Shown here piece after piece: positions 25,738-35,388 of a stretch of DNA of 64,000 bases. Positions within the stretch are counted from its first letter, which is position 1. Each line of letters opens with the position of its first letter. The notes below the pieces were generated by a model that made no database searches, was not told where the DNA came from, and was given only the letters and a program-made list of their open reading frames with translations. A program made the translations under genes and the position numbers. This stretch comes from an uncultured Cytophagales bacterium. GTDB taxonomy: Bacteria > Bacteroidota > Bacteroidia > Cytophagales > UBA9547. The stretch covers positions 92,759 to 156,758 of the forward strand of contig CAMFLX010000001.1 of NCBI GenBank assembly GCA_945957555.1, in the 5' to 3' direction.

Positions 25738-26550
25738 TTATCTTTTGTGTGCATATTCTTTGATCTCAACTTCTATATTGCCCACCCATGATTTTGCCTT
25801 TAATTTGAGAGGAATTCTATTTTCGTCATCCGAGATCCAAACACTTACAGGTTCATCGCCTCTGAATAATTCATTATCAGGAACAATAGGTACCAATACG
25901 ATAGTATTATATTTGCCTATTTTTGTTTTGAGCTCTTCTCTCGTTTTGAGCAAAAACTTGAGATTGTAAGAATTGTTTTCTATAAATACGTCAAGTCTCA
26001 AAGTATCGTTGGCAGAATATTTTTCAAAGTCTATTTTGCGTAACTGGAAATAAGAGGTAATCATATCATTTATGTTTTCAGATATATCAAAAAGCTTTAT
26101 ACTGTCGGGTTTACTTACGTTTTTGTCAATGATTTTAACTTTTTTACCCAAAAAATCAAAATAAGAATATTCCCGCTTTTTGTATTTGTTTTCGTGAAGA
26201 TCTCTGATGAAAAGCGTTGGTTTCAAGGTACTGGTATCAACAAAACTGTAGAACTTGTCGTTGAGCTCACTGAATAGATCTACAGTGCCGTCAAGCTCGC
26301 CGATGAGACTCACTTTATAACATTTTACAGAATCTATAGATTGGATAGTACTGTCAATGTCAAGTACTATGTTTGCAGCTTTCATGATACCAAGTTTAGC
26401 TACATATTTGATCGTTTCACTTTTTTTGTAGTGGTTGTATTCGGTTGTTTGTATAGGAGCTGAAGGAATAAACTGTTCATCTTTTCCTTTCTTTTTTGAG
26501 CAGGCGCATAATAGCAATAGAATCCAAAAGGCTAGGCTGATTTTGGTCAT
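25738..26550 (-). CDS. DUF3108-like lipoprotein
   Basis: An N-terminal lipoprotein signal ([14 protein letters not shown]) with the lipid-modified Cys marks a membrane-anchored protein of 270 residues. The mature part is beta-rich and ends with [33 protein letters not shown], the pattern I associate with DUF3108, a family of unknown function. Its start overlaps the hisF stop by four bases (ATGA), so it is translated with hisF although no link with histidine synthesis is known. The same arrangement could be a relic of operon fusion. Confidence 0.75.
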   Translation of the reverse strand: MTKISLAFWILLLLCACSKKKGKDEQFIPSAPIQTTEYNHYKKSETIKYVAKLGIMKAANIVLDIDSTIQSIDSVKCYKVSLIGELDGTVDLFSELNDKFYSFVDTSTLKPTLFIRDLHENKYKKREYSYFDFLGKKVKIIDKNVSKPDSIKLFDISENINDMITSYFQLRKIDFEKYSANDTLRLDVFIENNSYNLKFLLKTREELKTKIGKYNTIVLVPIVPDNELFRGDEPVSVWISDDENRIPLKLKAKSWVGNIEVEIKEYAHKR

Positions 26551-27302
26551 AACCGTACAATGATTTCTCTGCTTTTAAGATAATTTTTAAGAGTAGGTAT
26601 CTCTATTTCTTTGAAGTGAAAAATGCTCGCCGCCAATGCGGCATCGGCCTTTCCAAAAGTAAACGTATCCACAAAGTGCTCCATAGTACCTGCTCCTCCT
26701 GATGCAATGACGGGGATATTTGCGGCACCGCTAATTAGGGAAGTTAGTTCATTGGCAAAACCTTGTTTACAACCATCATGATCCATTGATGTTAACAAAA
26801 TTTCACCAGCCCCTCTATTCTCAACTTCCTTTGCCCAAGTTATCGTTTCCAAAGGAGTAGGCGTACGACCACCATGTGTATGTACAATATGTTTTGTGTC
26901 ATTATGTTTTGTGTCAATTGCCACTACCACAAACTGACTTCCAAATTCACGAGCAAGCTCATCCACTAAATTTGGGTTTCTTACAGCTGCAGAGTTGATA
27001 GAGACCTTGTCCGCTCCAGCATTAAGTAAAACAGAAGCATCTTCAATACTAGATACGCCACCTCCGACAGTGAATGGAATATTTATTACAGAAGCAACTT
27101 TTCTAACGAGTTCTGACAGCGTCTTTCTTTTGTCAACGGTAGCAGTAATATCCAGAAAAACCAATTCATCTGCCCCTTGCTCAGCATAGAGTTTTCCAAG
27201 CTCAACAGGATCTCCCGCATCTCTCAGCTCTAGAAAGTTTATACCCTTTACGGTTTTGCCATCTTTTATATCCAAGCAGGGAATGATTCTCTTAGTAAGC
27301 AT
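26547..27302 (-). CDS. hisF: Imidazole glycerol phosphate synthase cyclase subunit
   Basis: The TIM-barrel half of IGP synthase; with HisH it closes the imidazole ring. Both catalytic Asp residues are in the expected places: [14 protein letters not shown] at the start (Asp11) and the second half-barrel [11 protein letters not shown]. The phosphate-binding loops [11 protein letters not shown] and [13 protein letters not shown] are clear. 251 residues is normal. It is the first gene of a four-gene minus-strand operon and has a -7 box 15 bases before the start. hisH is not adjacent. Confidence 0.96.
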   Translation of the reverse strand: MLTKRIIPCLDIKDGKTVKGINFLELRDAGDPVELGKLYAEQGADELVFLDITATVDKRKTLSELVRKVASVINIPFTVGGGVSSIEDASVLLNAGADKVSINSAAVRNPNLVDELAREFGSQFVVVAIDTKHNDTKHIVHTHGGRTPTPLETITWAKEVENRGAGEILLTSMDHDGCKQGFANELTSLISGAANIPVIASGGAGTMEHFVDTFTFGKADAALAASIFHFKEIEIPTLKNYLKSREIIVRL

Positions 27303-27320
27303 TTATGAATAATTAGAATA

Positions 27321-27328
27321 CAAAAATA
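27321..27328 (-). promoter_or_regulatory. -7 box for hisF (TATTTTTG)
   Basis: Exact TAnnTTTG on the minus strand. The predicted start point leaves a 15-base leader before hisF. Good placement, but no -33 TTG. Confidence 0.45.
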
Positions 27329-27414
27329 ATCATTTTACAATGATACTTGGTATTTGCTTGATACTCTGAAAGACATTTTTATCTAAATGGGCGAAATATT
27401 TACCCGAAATATCA

Positions 27415-27422
27415 TAACTTTG
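27415..27422 (+). promoter_or_regulatory. -7 box for the MBL hydrolase / pssA transcript (TAACTTTG)
   Basis: Exact TAnnTTTG match in the divergent gap, leader about 46 bases. It lies back to back with the hisF box. Confidence 0.4.
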
Positions 27423-27471
27423 TCAATAAATTTCATATTTTGTTTTTTATGAAATTGTCAACATATAAAAA

Positions 27472-28125
27472 ATGATCAAAGTAAAATCTTTTGAATTCAA
27501 TCCAGTATCAGAAAACACATATATCCTATCTGACGAAACTAACGAAGCTATCATCATTGATCCTGGGTGTTTTGAAAAGGACGAAACTGATGAGCTAGAT
27601 AACTACATTCAAGTCAATGGTCTCAAGGTTGTGGCAATGATCAATACACATTCTCATTTTGATCATGTTTTAGGCTGCTACCATGTAAAGACAAAATACA
27701 AATGTCCGTTTTTGATTTTTAAAGACGATCTTGCTACTTTAAAAGCAGTAAAAGTGTATGCACCCAATCTAGGTTTTTGGGGTTATAATGAGGTAGAGCC
27801 TGATGGTTTTTTGCTATTAGAAAAACCATTCAAGTTTGGTAATAGCGAATTACAAATTGCACAAACGCCTGGGCATGCTCCTGGTCATGTGGTTTTTTAT
27901 AATTTAGATGAGAAAATCGCAATAACAGGCGATAATATTATGTTGAACAGTATTGGACGCACGGATCTGCCTGGAGGAAACTCCAAACAACTCCTTGAAA
28001 GTATAGAAAAAGTTATATTTGCGTGGGATGATGATGTGAAAATATATCCAGGACATGGCCTAGATTCCACTGTAGGGTATGAAAAAAAACATAATAAGGT
28101 ATTAAAACAATTATTATCTTTATAA
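27472..28125 (+). CDS. MBL-fold metallo-hydrolase (glyoxalase II-like)
   Basis: A 217-residue metallo-beta-lactamase-fold hydrolase. The HxHxDH site is in NTHSHFDHVLGC near residue 61, with further ligands in GHAPGHVVFY, the Asp in ITGDNIML and YPGHGLDSTVG. This set is typical of hydroxyacylglutathione-hydrolase-like thioesterases, although the substrate in bacteria lacking glutathione is unknown. It precedes pssA by 15 bases, and they are probably co-transcribed. Confidence 0.9.
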   Translation: MIKVKSFEFNPVSENTYILSDETNEAIIIDPGCFEKDETDELDNYIQVNGLKVVAMINTHSHFDHVLGCYHVKTKYKCPFLIFKDDLATLKAVKVYAPNLGFWGYNEVEPDGFLLLEKPFKFGNSELQIAQTPGHAPGHVVFYNLDEKIAITGDNIMLNSIGRTDLPGGNSKQLLESIEKVIFAWDDDVKIYPGHGLDSTVGYEKKHNKVLKQLLSL

Positions 28126-28140
28126 ACTAAACAAAATAAC

Positions 28141-28935
28141 ATGTTGCGCTCTATTCCCAATTTTATAACCATTTTGAATCTTACTTGTGGCTGTATAGGT
28201 ATAGTATTAGTACTGAGTTCCCCAGACTACCTTAAATATGGTGCTTTTTTGATATTGATTGCTGGCGTTCTTGACTTTCTTGATGGTTTTGCTGCTAGAT
28301 TGCTTAATGTTAAATCAGAGATCGGGAAACAACTCGATTCTTTGGCTGATGTGGTTACTTTTGGAGTTTTACCTAGTATGATGCTCTTTGAACTCCTCAA
28401 GTTGACATATGATGTGCAAGGTATTGAGTGGCTTAATTGCAAGCATTTGCTTCCTGATTATCAAGCCCATGTGGCTTGTTCTATTAATCAAATGATTCCA
28501 TATTTCCCTGCATTCTTAGTGGCTATCTTTTCTGCGATCCGTTTGGCAAAATTCAATATAGATACAAGACAAGTTGACGGTTTTATAGGGTTACCTACGC
28601 CCGCCAATGCGATTTTGGTGAGTTCTTTGGTGCTTATGATTAGCAATGAAGGTCAAGACTTTGAGTTTGATGAGATTATTAATTACAATTTCCTATATTC
28701 ATTTATTTTCGCCTCTTGTATTCTCATGGTATCTAAAATCCCAATGATTTCCTTGAAATTTAAAAATATTTCTTGGAATTTGAACATTTGGCGCTATATT
28801 TTGTTAATAGGTTGTATTACTATTATGTTATTTACATATATCAAAGGCCTAAGTTATTTTGGGATGGGTCTTTGTATTATCTACTATATAATAGTCTCAA
28901 TTATTAGTGGTTTCTTAAAGAAAGAAAAGGAATAA
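28141..28935 (+). CDS. pssA: CDP-diacylglycerol-serine O-phosphatidyltransferase
   Basis: Makes phosphatidylserine, the precursor of phosphatidylethanolamine, in the inner membrane. The CDP-alcohol phosphotransferase motif is complete: D45-x2-D48-G49-x2-A52-R53-x8-G62-x3-D66-x3-D70. Six to eight hydrophobic segments flank and follow it. 264 residues is the usual size. The nearby MBL gene and the downstream porU are on the same strand; a 49-bp gap with a short palindrome separates pssA from porU. No phosphatidylserine decarboxylase is seen. Confidence 0.93.
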   Translation: MLRSIPNFITILNLTCGCIGIVLVLSSPDYLKYGAFLILIAGVLDFLDGFAARLLNVKSEIGKQLDSLADVVTFGVLPSMMLFELLKLTYDVQGIEWLNCKHLLPDYQAHVACSINQMIPYFPAFLVAIFSAIRLAKFNIDTRQVDGFIGLPTPANAILVSSLVLMISNEGQDFEFDEIINYNFLYSFIFASCILMVSKIPMISLKFKNISWNLNIWRYILLIGCITIMLFTYIKGLSYFGMGLCIIYYIIVSIISGFLKKEKE

Positions 28936-28984
28936 CACAATAATTTGTTCCGATAACTAGTTATTATCAAAATTACTTAAATAT

Positions 28985-31900
28985 ATGAAAAAATATATTA
29001 GCGCATTTATTGCGCTTTTAGTGTTCTATTCAGGGGCTCAAACTTATACCATACAATGGAAAACACCAACAATTTTAACTATTATAGGTGGTGGGGAAAC
29101 CAAAACTTTAGATTTTGAAAATACAAGTGAAGTAGATCCCATTCGTAAAATTGGCTATTTTGTCATTAAGATTGAAGGCGAGGTTAATTCTGTAGATTTT
29201 ACAAAAGTTGAATATGTATCTTGTTCTAAAGAGGAGGAGCTGTTATTGGATGCAAATCAATTTTCAAATAAAATAGAATTTGAAACTCGGACTTCAACAG
29301 CGAGAACACAGATCTATAGTTTTATAAATCTTGTTCCTATTGTAAAAGGAGCTAATGGTAAACTTTACAAAATAAAAAAATTTAACCTAAATGTTAGCCA
29401 AAAGCAGACTGGTAATACAAAATTGGCTAAAAAAGCTGTTATTAGTAAAAATTCCGTTTTTTCTACTGGTGACTGGTATAAAATTTCAGTAAACAAGACA
29501 GGTGTATATAAACTGGATCTTGATTATATTAAATCAATTGGAATACCAGTGACGGTTGATCCTAACAGCTTGCAGACTTTTGGTTTCGGCGGCTTGTTAC
29601 CAGAGAGAAATGCTGATAATGCCGATTTTTACGATATTCCAGAGATACCTATGTTTTTTGTGGGAAATCAAGATAATAAATTTGATGCCTCAGAATATTT
29701 TCTATTGTATTTAGAAGGTCCCAATCCTATAGTTAGCAAGGGAGATGTAGATCAAAAAAAGAACATATATTCTGACAAGACCTTCTTCTTCATTACACAC
29801 TCTCAAAAAACTGGAAAACGGATTACTAATAAAGCTGCACAGCTTAACTACGATTTAGAATATGATTATTATGATTTTATATATAGACACGAGCAGGACG
29901 AGACAAATTATATTCACTCGGGACGAGATTGGGTTGGGGAATCCTTGGTTACAAATCCCATATTGAATTTTGATGTAGATATTCCACAATTGATGCCAAA
30001 TACAGAGGTATTGGTTACTGGTAAAATACAAGGTTCAAATGATAATGCTACAACTTGTGCAATTAGCTTTAACGGTGAAGCTTTCAATTACACCTTATAT
30101 AATAGAGACAATGGTTTAGATTTTAACCGAATTTTGGTAAGATCTTTTGATTTCAACCAAACACTGAACTCTGACGATATAGCAGGAACTATTAATTTGA
30201 ATATCAAGTATTCCAAGGTAACAAGTGTAGATAAAGCGAATTTGGATTATTTTCAGATAACAGGTAAGGCTAAACTTGTTTTTGACGGGAACTATTTGAA
30301 TTTCAGAAATATTGATGCTGTAGGGAATAACTACAGCAAGTATTCTATGTCAACGACTAAAAATGGTGCTCAAATTTGGGACGTAACAAAGACAAGTAAT
30401 ATTCAATCGATTCCTATAACCAAAGAAAGCCTAGGTATATCGTTTATAGATTCTTCTAATCAGTATAAAGAATATGTGATTGTGGATCCTAGTGCAGAAT
30501 TTGATGCACCAGTCTTTGTAGAAAAAACAGAGAATCAAAACATATCAGGTTCAGACGTGCCAGATTTACTTATTGTTGCCTATCCGGCCTTTATGGATGC
30601 AGCGGAACGATTGGCAAGCTTCAGGAGGTCGCATGATGGGTATGATGTTTTGGTGGTTTCTGTTGATAAGGTATATAATGAATTTTCCTCTGGAAGACAA
30701 GATATAAGCGGTATCAGAAATCTTGCAAAATGTTTATATGATCGTGATCCATCAAAGTTTAAATGGTTACTGTTGTTTGGTGCATGTTCTTTTGATTATA
30801 AGGATAGAATAGGAAACAACACGAACTTTGTACCTATTTATGAAACAATTAATAGTTCTGACTTGATTTTAAGCTATCAATCAGACGACTACTATGGACT
30901 GTTAGACAATAATGAAGGAAATACACTTATCGGTGGTATGCTTGATATTGGAGTTGGACGTCTTCCAGTAAGGAATACCGAAGAAGCCAATGCTGTAGTG
31001 GACAAACTCATACACTATTCCTCTTCAAAATTGACATTTGACAAATGGAGGAACAATCTAAGCTTTGTTTGCGATGATGGTGATGGGAATTTGCACATGA
31101 ATTCTACAGAGCAACTTATTAATGAAGTAGAAAAATACAATTCAGCGGCAAGGATTAATAAATTGTATTTGCCATTATACCCTGAGATTTCTACGCCGAT
31201 AGGTCAGGAAAGTCCGGCATTGAGTCAGAGATTAATGGATGAGATAAATCGAGGGACGTTTTTATTAAACTACTCGGGTCATGGTAGGGAGATTGGTTGG
31301 GCTGGTGAGAATATTATTACCATAGAAACCATCAGAAATCTAAAAAATATCGACAAGCTGTTTTTTTTAATAACAGCAACATGCGAGTTTGGTAGATACG
31401 ACGATCCGAATAACTTTTCAAGTATAGAACAAGCGATATTAAATCCAAATGGTGCAGCTATTGCAACTATTGGTGCTACTAGACCGGTGTTTGCGTCATC
31501 AAATTTGAGGGTGAACACATCAATGATGCGATTTCTATATGAAAAGGTTGATGGTAAATACAATACAATTGGAGATATTATGCGAAAATCAAAAAATGAT
31601 GGGGCTTCAGTGATAATAGATGAAAATGTAAAAAACTATGGGCTACTAAGTGACCCCTCGCTAACCTTGAATTATCCTAAGTATGACATTATGATAGATA
31701 GCATACTTAATGAAGACAATACGCAAAAAGATACATTAAAGGCATTGTCAAAAGCACAGATAAAAGGTTCTATTGTGAATAACGGATCCATACAAGATAA
31801 CTTTAATGGAATATTAACACTTACGTTATATGACAAAGAACTTGATAAGTTATCCAAATATGATCCTGCAAGTGGTGACAATGCATATGACCCCTCATAT

Positions 31901-32788
31901 ATCAAAACAATCATTAAAACTAGAGAGAGTATCATATACCAAGGAAACGCTGTTGTTAAGAATGGACGATTCAATGTCTCGTTGATCGTGCCAAAAGACA
32001 TCTCTTACAAAGTTGGTAAGGGCCTCATATTGACTTATGCAAAAAATGATAGTAGTGATTTAGACGCGGCTGGGGGATATGAGAATTTTTACATTGGTGA
32101 TTCAGATGACAATGTTCCTCAAGATATGACTCCACCTGTAGTTAATTTGTTTTTAAATGATACAACTTTTCTGAGTGGCGGAGTGGTACCTCAAAATTCG
32201 ACTTTTATTGCTAATATTTCGGATGAAAGTGGGATAAATTTATCCAGATCTTCTGTTGGTCATGAAATTGTAATGACTATAGATGGGGATGCCAAAAACA
32301 GTATTATTCTTAATGATTATTATATGGCTGAGACAAATAGTTTTAGTAAAGGTAAGGTTGTTTTTCCATTAGGTAATTTAAAGGAGGGACAGCACTCTAT
32401 AAGTTTAAAGGTTTGGGATACATTTAATAATTCAACCACAGAAAGTACCCAGTTTGTCGTGTCAAAAGATGATATAACTATAGGTGTTGTAGATGATATT
32501 CCAAATCCTTACGGTGATTTTAGTAATTTTTCTTTTGGTCATAATAGACCAGGGGAGGATTTGTATATGCAAATACAAATAGCAGATATTCAGGGAAATA
32601 TAGTTCGTGAATTATATTCAGATATCCCAGCGGCAAGTGCAGTTGTAACAGGAGCTGACTGGAAAACAAAAATAAATCAAAACCAACACAATATTTCATC
32701 AGGTTTGTACGTTTATATAATGTTATTGAAATCGAAATACGATGGCTCTACCACTAGTAAAGCTGAAAAGCTTGTTTTTATTAAATAA
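28985..32788 (+). CDS. porU: Type IX secretion system sortase, C25 peptidase family
   Basis: PorU removes C-terminal signal domains from proteins crossing the outer membrane by type IX secretion and attaches them to A-LPS at the surface. It has a signal peptide (ISAFIALLVFYSGAQ), a long N-terminal beta domain, and the gingipain-type catalytic region: PDLLIVAYPAFMDAAERL, DDYYGLLDNNEG, VGRLPVRN, His766 in LNYSGHG and Cys800 in ITATCEFGRYDDP. Beyond it are two Ig-like domains and a C-terminal domain (GLYVYIMLL near the end) like that of the secreted cargo. 1267 residues fits the family. It is followed 35 bases later by porV, its partner. Confidence 0.93.
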   Translation: MKKYISAFIALLVFYSGAQTYTIQWKTPTILTIIGGGETKTLDFENTSEVDPIRKIGYFVIKIEGEVNSVDFTKVEYVSCSKEEELLLDANQFSNKIEFETRTSTARTQIYSFINLVPIVKGANGKLYKIKKFNLNVSQKQTGNTKLAKKAVISKNSVFSTGDWYKISVNKTGVYKLDLDYIKSIGIPVTVDPNSLQTFGFGGLLPERNADNADFYDIPEIPMFFVGNQDNKFDASEYFLLYLEGPNPIVSKGDVDQKKNIYSDKTFFFITHSQKTGKRITNKAAQLNYDLEYDYYDFIYRHEQDETNYIHSGRDWVGESLVTNPILNFDVDIPQLMPNTEVLVTGKIQGSNDNATTCAISFNGEAFNYTLYNRDNGLDFNRILVRSFDFNQTLNSDDIAGTINLNIKYSKVTSVDKANLDYFQITGKAKLVFDGNYLNFRNIDAVGNNYSKYSMSTTKNGAQIWDVTKTSNIQSIPITKESLGISFIDSSNQYKEYVIVDPSAEFDAPVFVEKTENQNISGSDVPDLLIVAYPAFMDAAERLASFRRSHDGYDVLVVSVDKVYNEFSSGRQDISGIRNLAKCLYDRDPSKFKWLLLFGACSFDYKDRIGNNTNFVPIYETINSSDLILSYQSDDYYGLLDNNEGNTLIGGMLDIGVGRLPVRNTEEANAVVDKLIHYSSSKLTFDKWRNNLSFVCDDGDGNLHMNSTEQLINEVEKYNSAARINKLYLPLYPEISTPIGQESPALSQRLMDEINRGTFLLNYSGHGREIGWAGENIITIETIRNLKNIDKLFFLITATCEFGRYDDPNNFSSIEQAILNPNGAAIATIGATRPVFASSNLRVNTSMMRFLYEKVDGKYNTIGDIMRKSKNDGASVIIDENVKNYGLLSDPSLTLNYPKYDIMIDSILNEDNTQKDTLKALSKAQIKGSIVNNGSIQDNFNGILTLTLYDKELDKLSKYDPASGDNAYDPSYIKTIIKTRESIIYQGNAVVKNGRFNVSLIVPKDISYKVGKGLILTYAKNDSSDLDAAGGYENFYIGDSDDNVPQDMTPPVVNLFLNDTTFLSGGVVPQNSTFIANISDESGINLSRSSVGHEIVMTIDGDAKNSIILNDYYMAETNSFSKGKVVFPLGNLKEGQHSISLKVWDTFNNSTTESTQFVVSKDDITIGVVDDIPNPYGDFSNFSFGHNRPGEDLYMQIQIADIQGNIVRELYSDIPAASAVVTGADWKTKINQNQHNISSGLYVYIMLLKSKYDGSTTSKAEKLVFIK

Positions 32789-32823
32789 CTGGTTAATTTT
32801 ACAAATCGAAGTATAGCGTAAAT

Positions 32824-34056
32824 ATGAATTTTAAAAATTTTTCAATTGCTCTCTTAGCCTTTACGTTTGGTGCAAATGCACAAAATGTCGGTAATGCCTC
32901 CGCTAAAGTTGATAATACCTCGGCAACACCAATAACTGTAGGCCAACTCAATGGGGATAATAGGCCTATTACTACGGCCGTACCCTTTTTGAATATAAAT
33001 CCAGATCCACGTGCTGGCGGTATGGGTGATGCTGGCGTTGCTACATCATCAACTACTAATGATATTTATTGGAATCCAGGTAAACTTGCTTTTAATGAAA
33101 AGAGCATGGGTGGTTTGGTGACCATGAATCCATGGCTTAGGAACATTGTTTCAGATATGTGGATCGGAAATGTGGCAGGTCATTATAAAAGAAAAAAGGA
33201 GGAAGCTTTTGGAATAAATATGACCTATTTTAACCTCGGCAAAATAGAGTTCAGAAATGACCAAAATATACCGCAAGGAACCTTTACGCCAAGAGAATTT
33301 ACGATTGGTGGTGCATATTCCAGAAAATTAAGTGAAAAGTTTGGATTGGGTTTAGGTTTAAAATATGTGTACTCAAACTTAACTGGTGCATTTGTGAGTG
33401 ATGTAAGACCTCTTAATACTGCTGCTGTAGATATTGGCGTGTTCTACACTACCCCACTTCAAGTGAAAACTAGTAATAGCACACTGAGTTTTGGTGCCAA
33501 CGTAAGCAACTTAGGTGGTAAAATAAAATATGTGAGTGGAGGAGACAATAGTAAGAAAGATTTCTTGCCCATGAACTTAAGAGTAGGTACTGCTTATACC
33601 CACGAGTTGGACATGTATAATAAAATTACCATTGCTCTAGATTTTAATAAGCTTTTAACCCCATCGCCATTGATCATAAAAGGTAAAGATGGGACAGATT
33701 CGCTTTTATATTATCCAGATAAAGGTTTGATGTCAGGTTTGTTCGGATCATTTTCAGATGCACCAGATGGTTTGAAGGAAGAGTTAAGGGAAATTACAAC
33801 AAGCTTAGGCTTTGAATACACTTATAACAATATTTTCATAGCTCGTGCAGGGTACTTTAATGAAAGTAAATACAAAGGAGGAAGAAAATATATATCTTTT
33901 GGTTTCGGGCTTAGGTATAATGATCTAGGATTTGATTTTGCATATTTGGTTGCTCAAGGTAAGTATAACAACGCTCTGGGTGGTACGCTTAGGTTCTTAG
34001 TAGCTTACACACTGGATGTTAAAAAAGAACCTGGCGAAGAAAAAATTACAGAATAA
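32824..34056 (+). CDS. porV: Type IX secretion outer-membrane protein PorV
   Basis: An outer-membrane beta-barrel that hands cargo from the translocon to the PorU sortase. A signal peptide (IALLAFTFGANAQ) is followed by the family segment LNINPDPRAGGMGDAGVATSS, the VaIGN-like WNPGKLAF stretch and alternating beta strands to the end (LRYNDLGFDFAYLVAQ). It is 410 residues long, as expected. porU and porV form a two-gene unit closed by a strong terminator. Other T9SS parts (porK, L, M, N, sov) are not in the window. Confidence 0.93.
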   Translation: MNFKNFSIALLAFTFGANAQNVGNASAKVDNTSATPITVGQLNGDNRPITTAVPFLNINPDPRAGGMGDAGVATSSTTNDIYWNPGKLAFNEKSMGGLVTMNPWLRNIVSDMWIGNVAGHYKRKKEEAFGINMTYFNLGKIEFRNDQNIPQGTFTPREFTIGGAYSRKLSEKFGLGLGLKYVYSNLTGAFVSDVRPLNTAAVDIGVFYTTPLQVKTSNSTLSFGANVSNLGGKIKYVSGGDNSKKDFLPMNLRVGTAYTHELDMYNKITIALDFNKLLTPSPLIIKGKDGTDSLLYYPDKGLMSGLFGSFSDAPDGLKEELREITTSLGFEYTYNNIFIARAGYFNESKYKGGRKYISFGFGLRYNDLGFDFAYLVAQGKYNNALGGTLRFLVAYTLDVKKEPGEEKITE

Positions 34057-34078
34057 AAACAAAAAATCATATTAAGAT

Positions 34079-34104
34079 AATCCCGCAAATCTGCGGGATT
34101 TTTT
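34079..34104 (+). terminator. Rho-independent terminator after porV
   Basis: A nine-bp stem (AATCCCGCA and complement, loop AATC) ends in a T-run (TTTTTT). It lies 23 bases after the porV stop. The next gene begins just beyond it. Confidence 0.85.
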
Positions 34105-34111
34105 ATTTTTG
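34104..34111 (+). promoter_or_regulatory. Possible -7 box abutting the M16-like gene start
   Basis: TATTTTTG matches TAnnTTTG and ends three bases before ATG 34115, in the T-run of the porV terminator. The coincidence with the T-run makes chance likely. Confidence 0.2.
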
Positions 34112-34114
34112 GAT

Positions 34115-35383
34115 ATGGATAGAACAATAGCACCAGTTATAAACCCTCTTTCTGGTTTTAAACTTCAAGAAGCAGAGCAAATTGTACTCAATAATGGAAT
34201 ACGCCTGCATACAATTAATAACGGTGATCAACCATTGGTTAGACTTGAGGTCGTGTTTGAGGCTGGAACCAAATACGAGAAAAAACCAGGAGTATCGTTC
34301 ATTACTTCCAAAATGTTGCAAGAAGGCACAGAAAGATTTACCGCTGCGCAAATTCAGGAGAATATTGCAAGCTTGGGGGCATTCATAGAGATCAATCATG
34401 GTACTGAGCGTATCAGCCTTACCTTTTATTTGTTAACCAAATATGTTAAAGAGTTTTTGGTTATCCTTGAGGAGATTATGCTTCGTCCTATTTTTCCAGA
34501 AGAAAACTTTAAAAATATCGTTAACATTGCTACCAATAACATCAAAGTAAACCTTCAGAAAAGTAGTGTAGTTGCGGCCCAAGAGTTTAAAAAGCTATTA
34601 TATGGCGAAAACCATTATTATGGATACTCCGTACAAGAGCAGGATTTATATGTTGTAACAATTAATGATGTAACAGATCATTATAAAGACCACATAAAAA
34701 ATTCTGAATTTGAGGTGTTTATCGCAGGTTGTGTAGATATTACTTTAAGTAATGTTTTGAAATCTTTTTTTGAGAAATTCCAAAACAGGAAAAGTGAAGT
34801 GATTTCTAAAAGTACCATTAAAATAGTAGAAAACCAAGAAAAATTGGTAGAAAAAACAGATGCGCTTCAGTCGTCTATTAGAATTGGACGAGTAACATTT
34901 CCACGAGTTCATGAAGATTATTTTAAAACCTTGGTTACAAATGAAATTCTGGGTGGCTATTTTGGCTCTAGGCTCATGAAGAACATTCGTGAGGAAAAAG
35001 GTCTGACTTATGGAATAAGTTCACAATTGGTAAGTCTTGAAGAATCTGGTTATTTCGTAATTGGCACTGACGTGAAAAAAGAATTTACGAGACTGGCCTT
35101 GGACGAGATTTATAAAGAAATTGAAATCATGAAAACCCAAAGTATACCAGAGGATGAACTTGAAACAGTGACAAGTTATATGCATGGGAGTTATTTAGGT
35201 TCCATAAACTCGGCTTTCGCATTGATGGATAAATACAAAACGATTCATTATGCAAAGTTGGATTACGACTATTTCAACCAGTATATCCTCACACTTAAAA
35301 CGATTAAGCAATCGGATATCCAAGAAATGACTCAAAAATGGTTTTTGGGTCTTAATGAAATTGTGGTTGGTAATTACCAATAG
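34115..35383 (+). CDS. M16-family (insulinase-like) protein without the zinc site
   Basis: A two-domain pitrilysin-fold protein of 422 residues from ATG 34115; a TTG at 34109 would add two residues. In active M16 enzymes the first domain has HxxEH. The matching stretch here, PGVSFITSKMLQEGTERF, has none of these residues, so the protein should not bind zinc or cut peptides by itself. The second domain keeps the Arg-Tyr pair region SRLMKNIREEKGLTYGISS. In Bacteroidota such subunits normally stand next to a catalytic M16 partner; none is here. It may pair with a partner elsewhere or have a different role. corA follows five bases later. Confidence 0.88.
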   Translation: MDRTIAPVINPLSGFKLQEAEQIVLNNGIRLHTINNGDQPLVRLEVVFEAGTKYEKKPGVSFITSKMLQEGTERFTAAQIQENIASLGAFIEINHGTERISLTFYLLTKYVKEFLVILEEIMLRPIFPEENFKNIVNIATNNIKVNLQKSSVVAAQEFKKLLYGENHYYGYSVQEQDLYVVTINDVTDHYKDHIKNSEFEVFIAGCVDITLSNVLKSFFEKFQNRKSEVISKSTIKIVENQEKLVEKTDALQSSIRIGRVTFPRVHEDYFKTLVTNEILGGYFGSRLMKNIREEKGLTYGISSQLVSLEESGYFVIGTDVKKEFTRLALDEIYKEIEIMKTQSIPEDELETVTSYMHGSYLGSINSAFALMDKYKTIHYAKLDYDYFNQYILTLKTIKQSDIQEMTQKWFLGLNEIVVGNYQ

Positions 35384-35388
35384 ATCCG

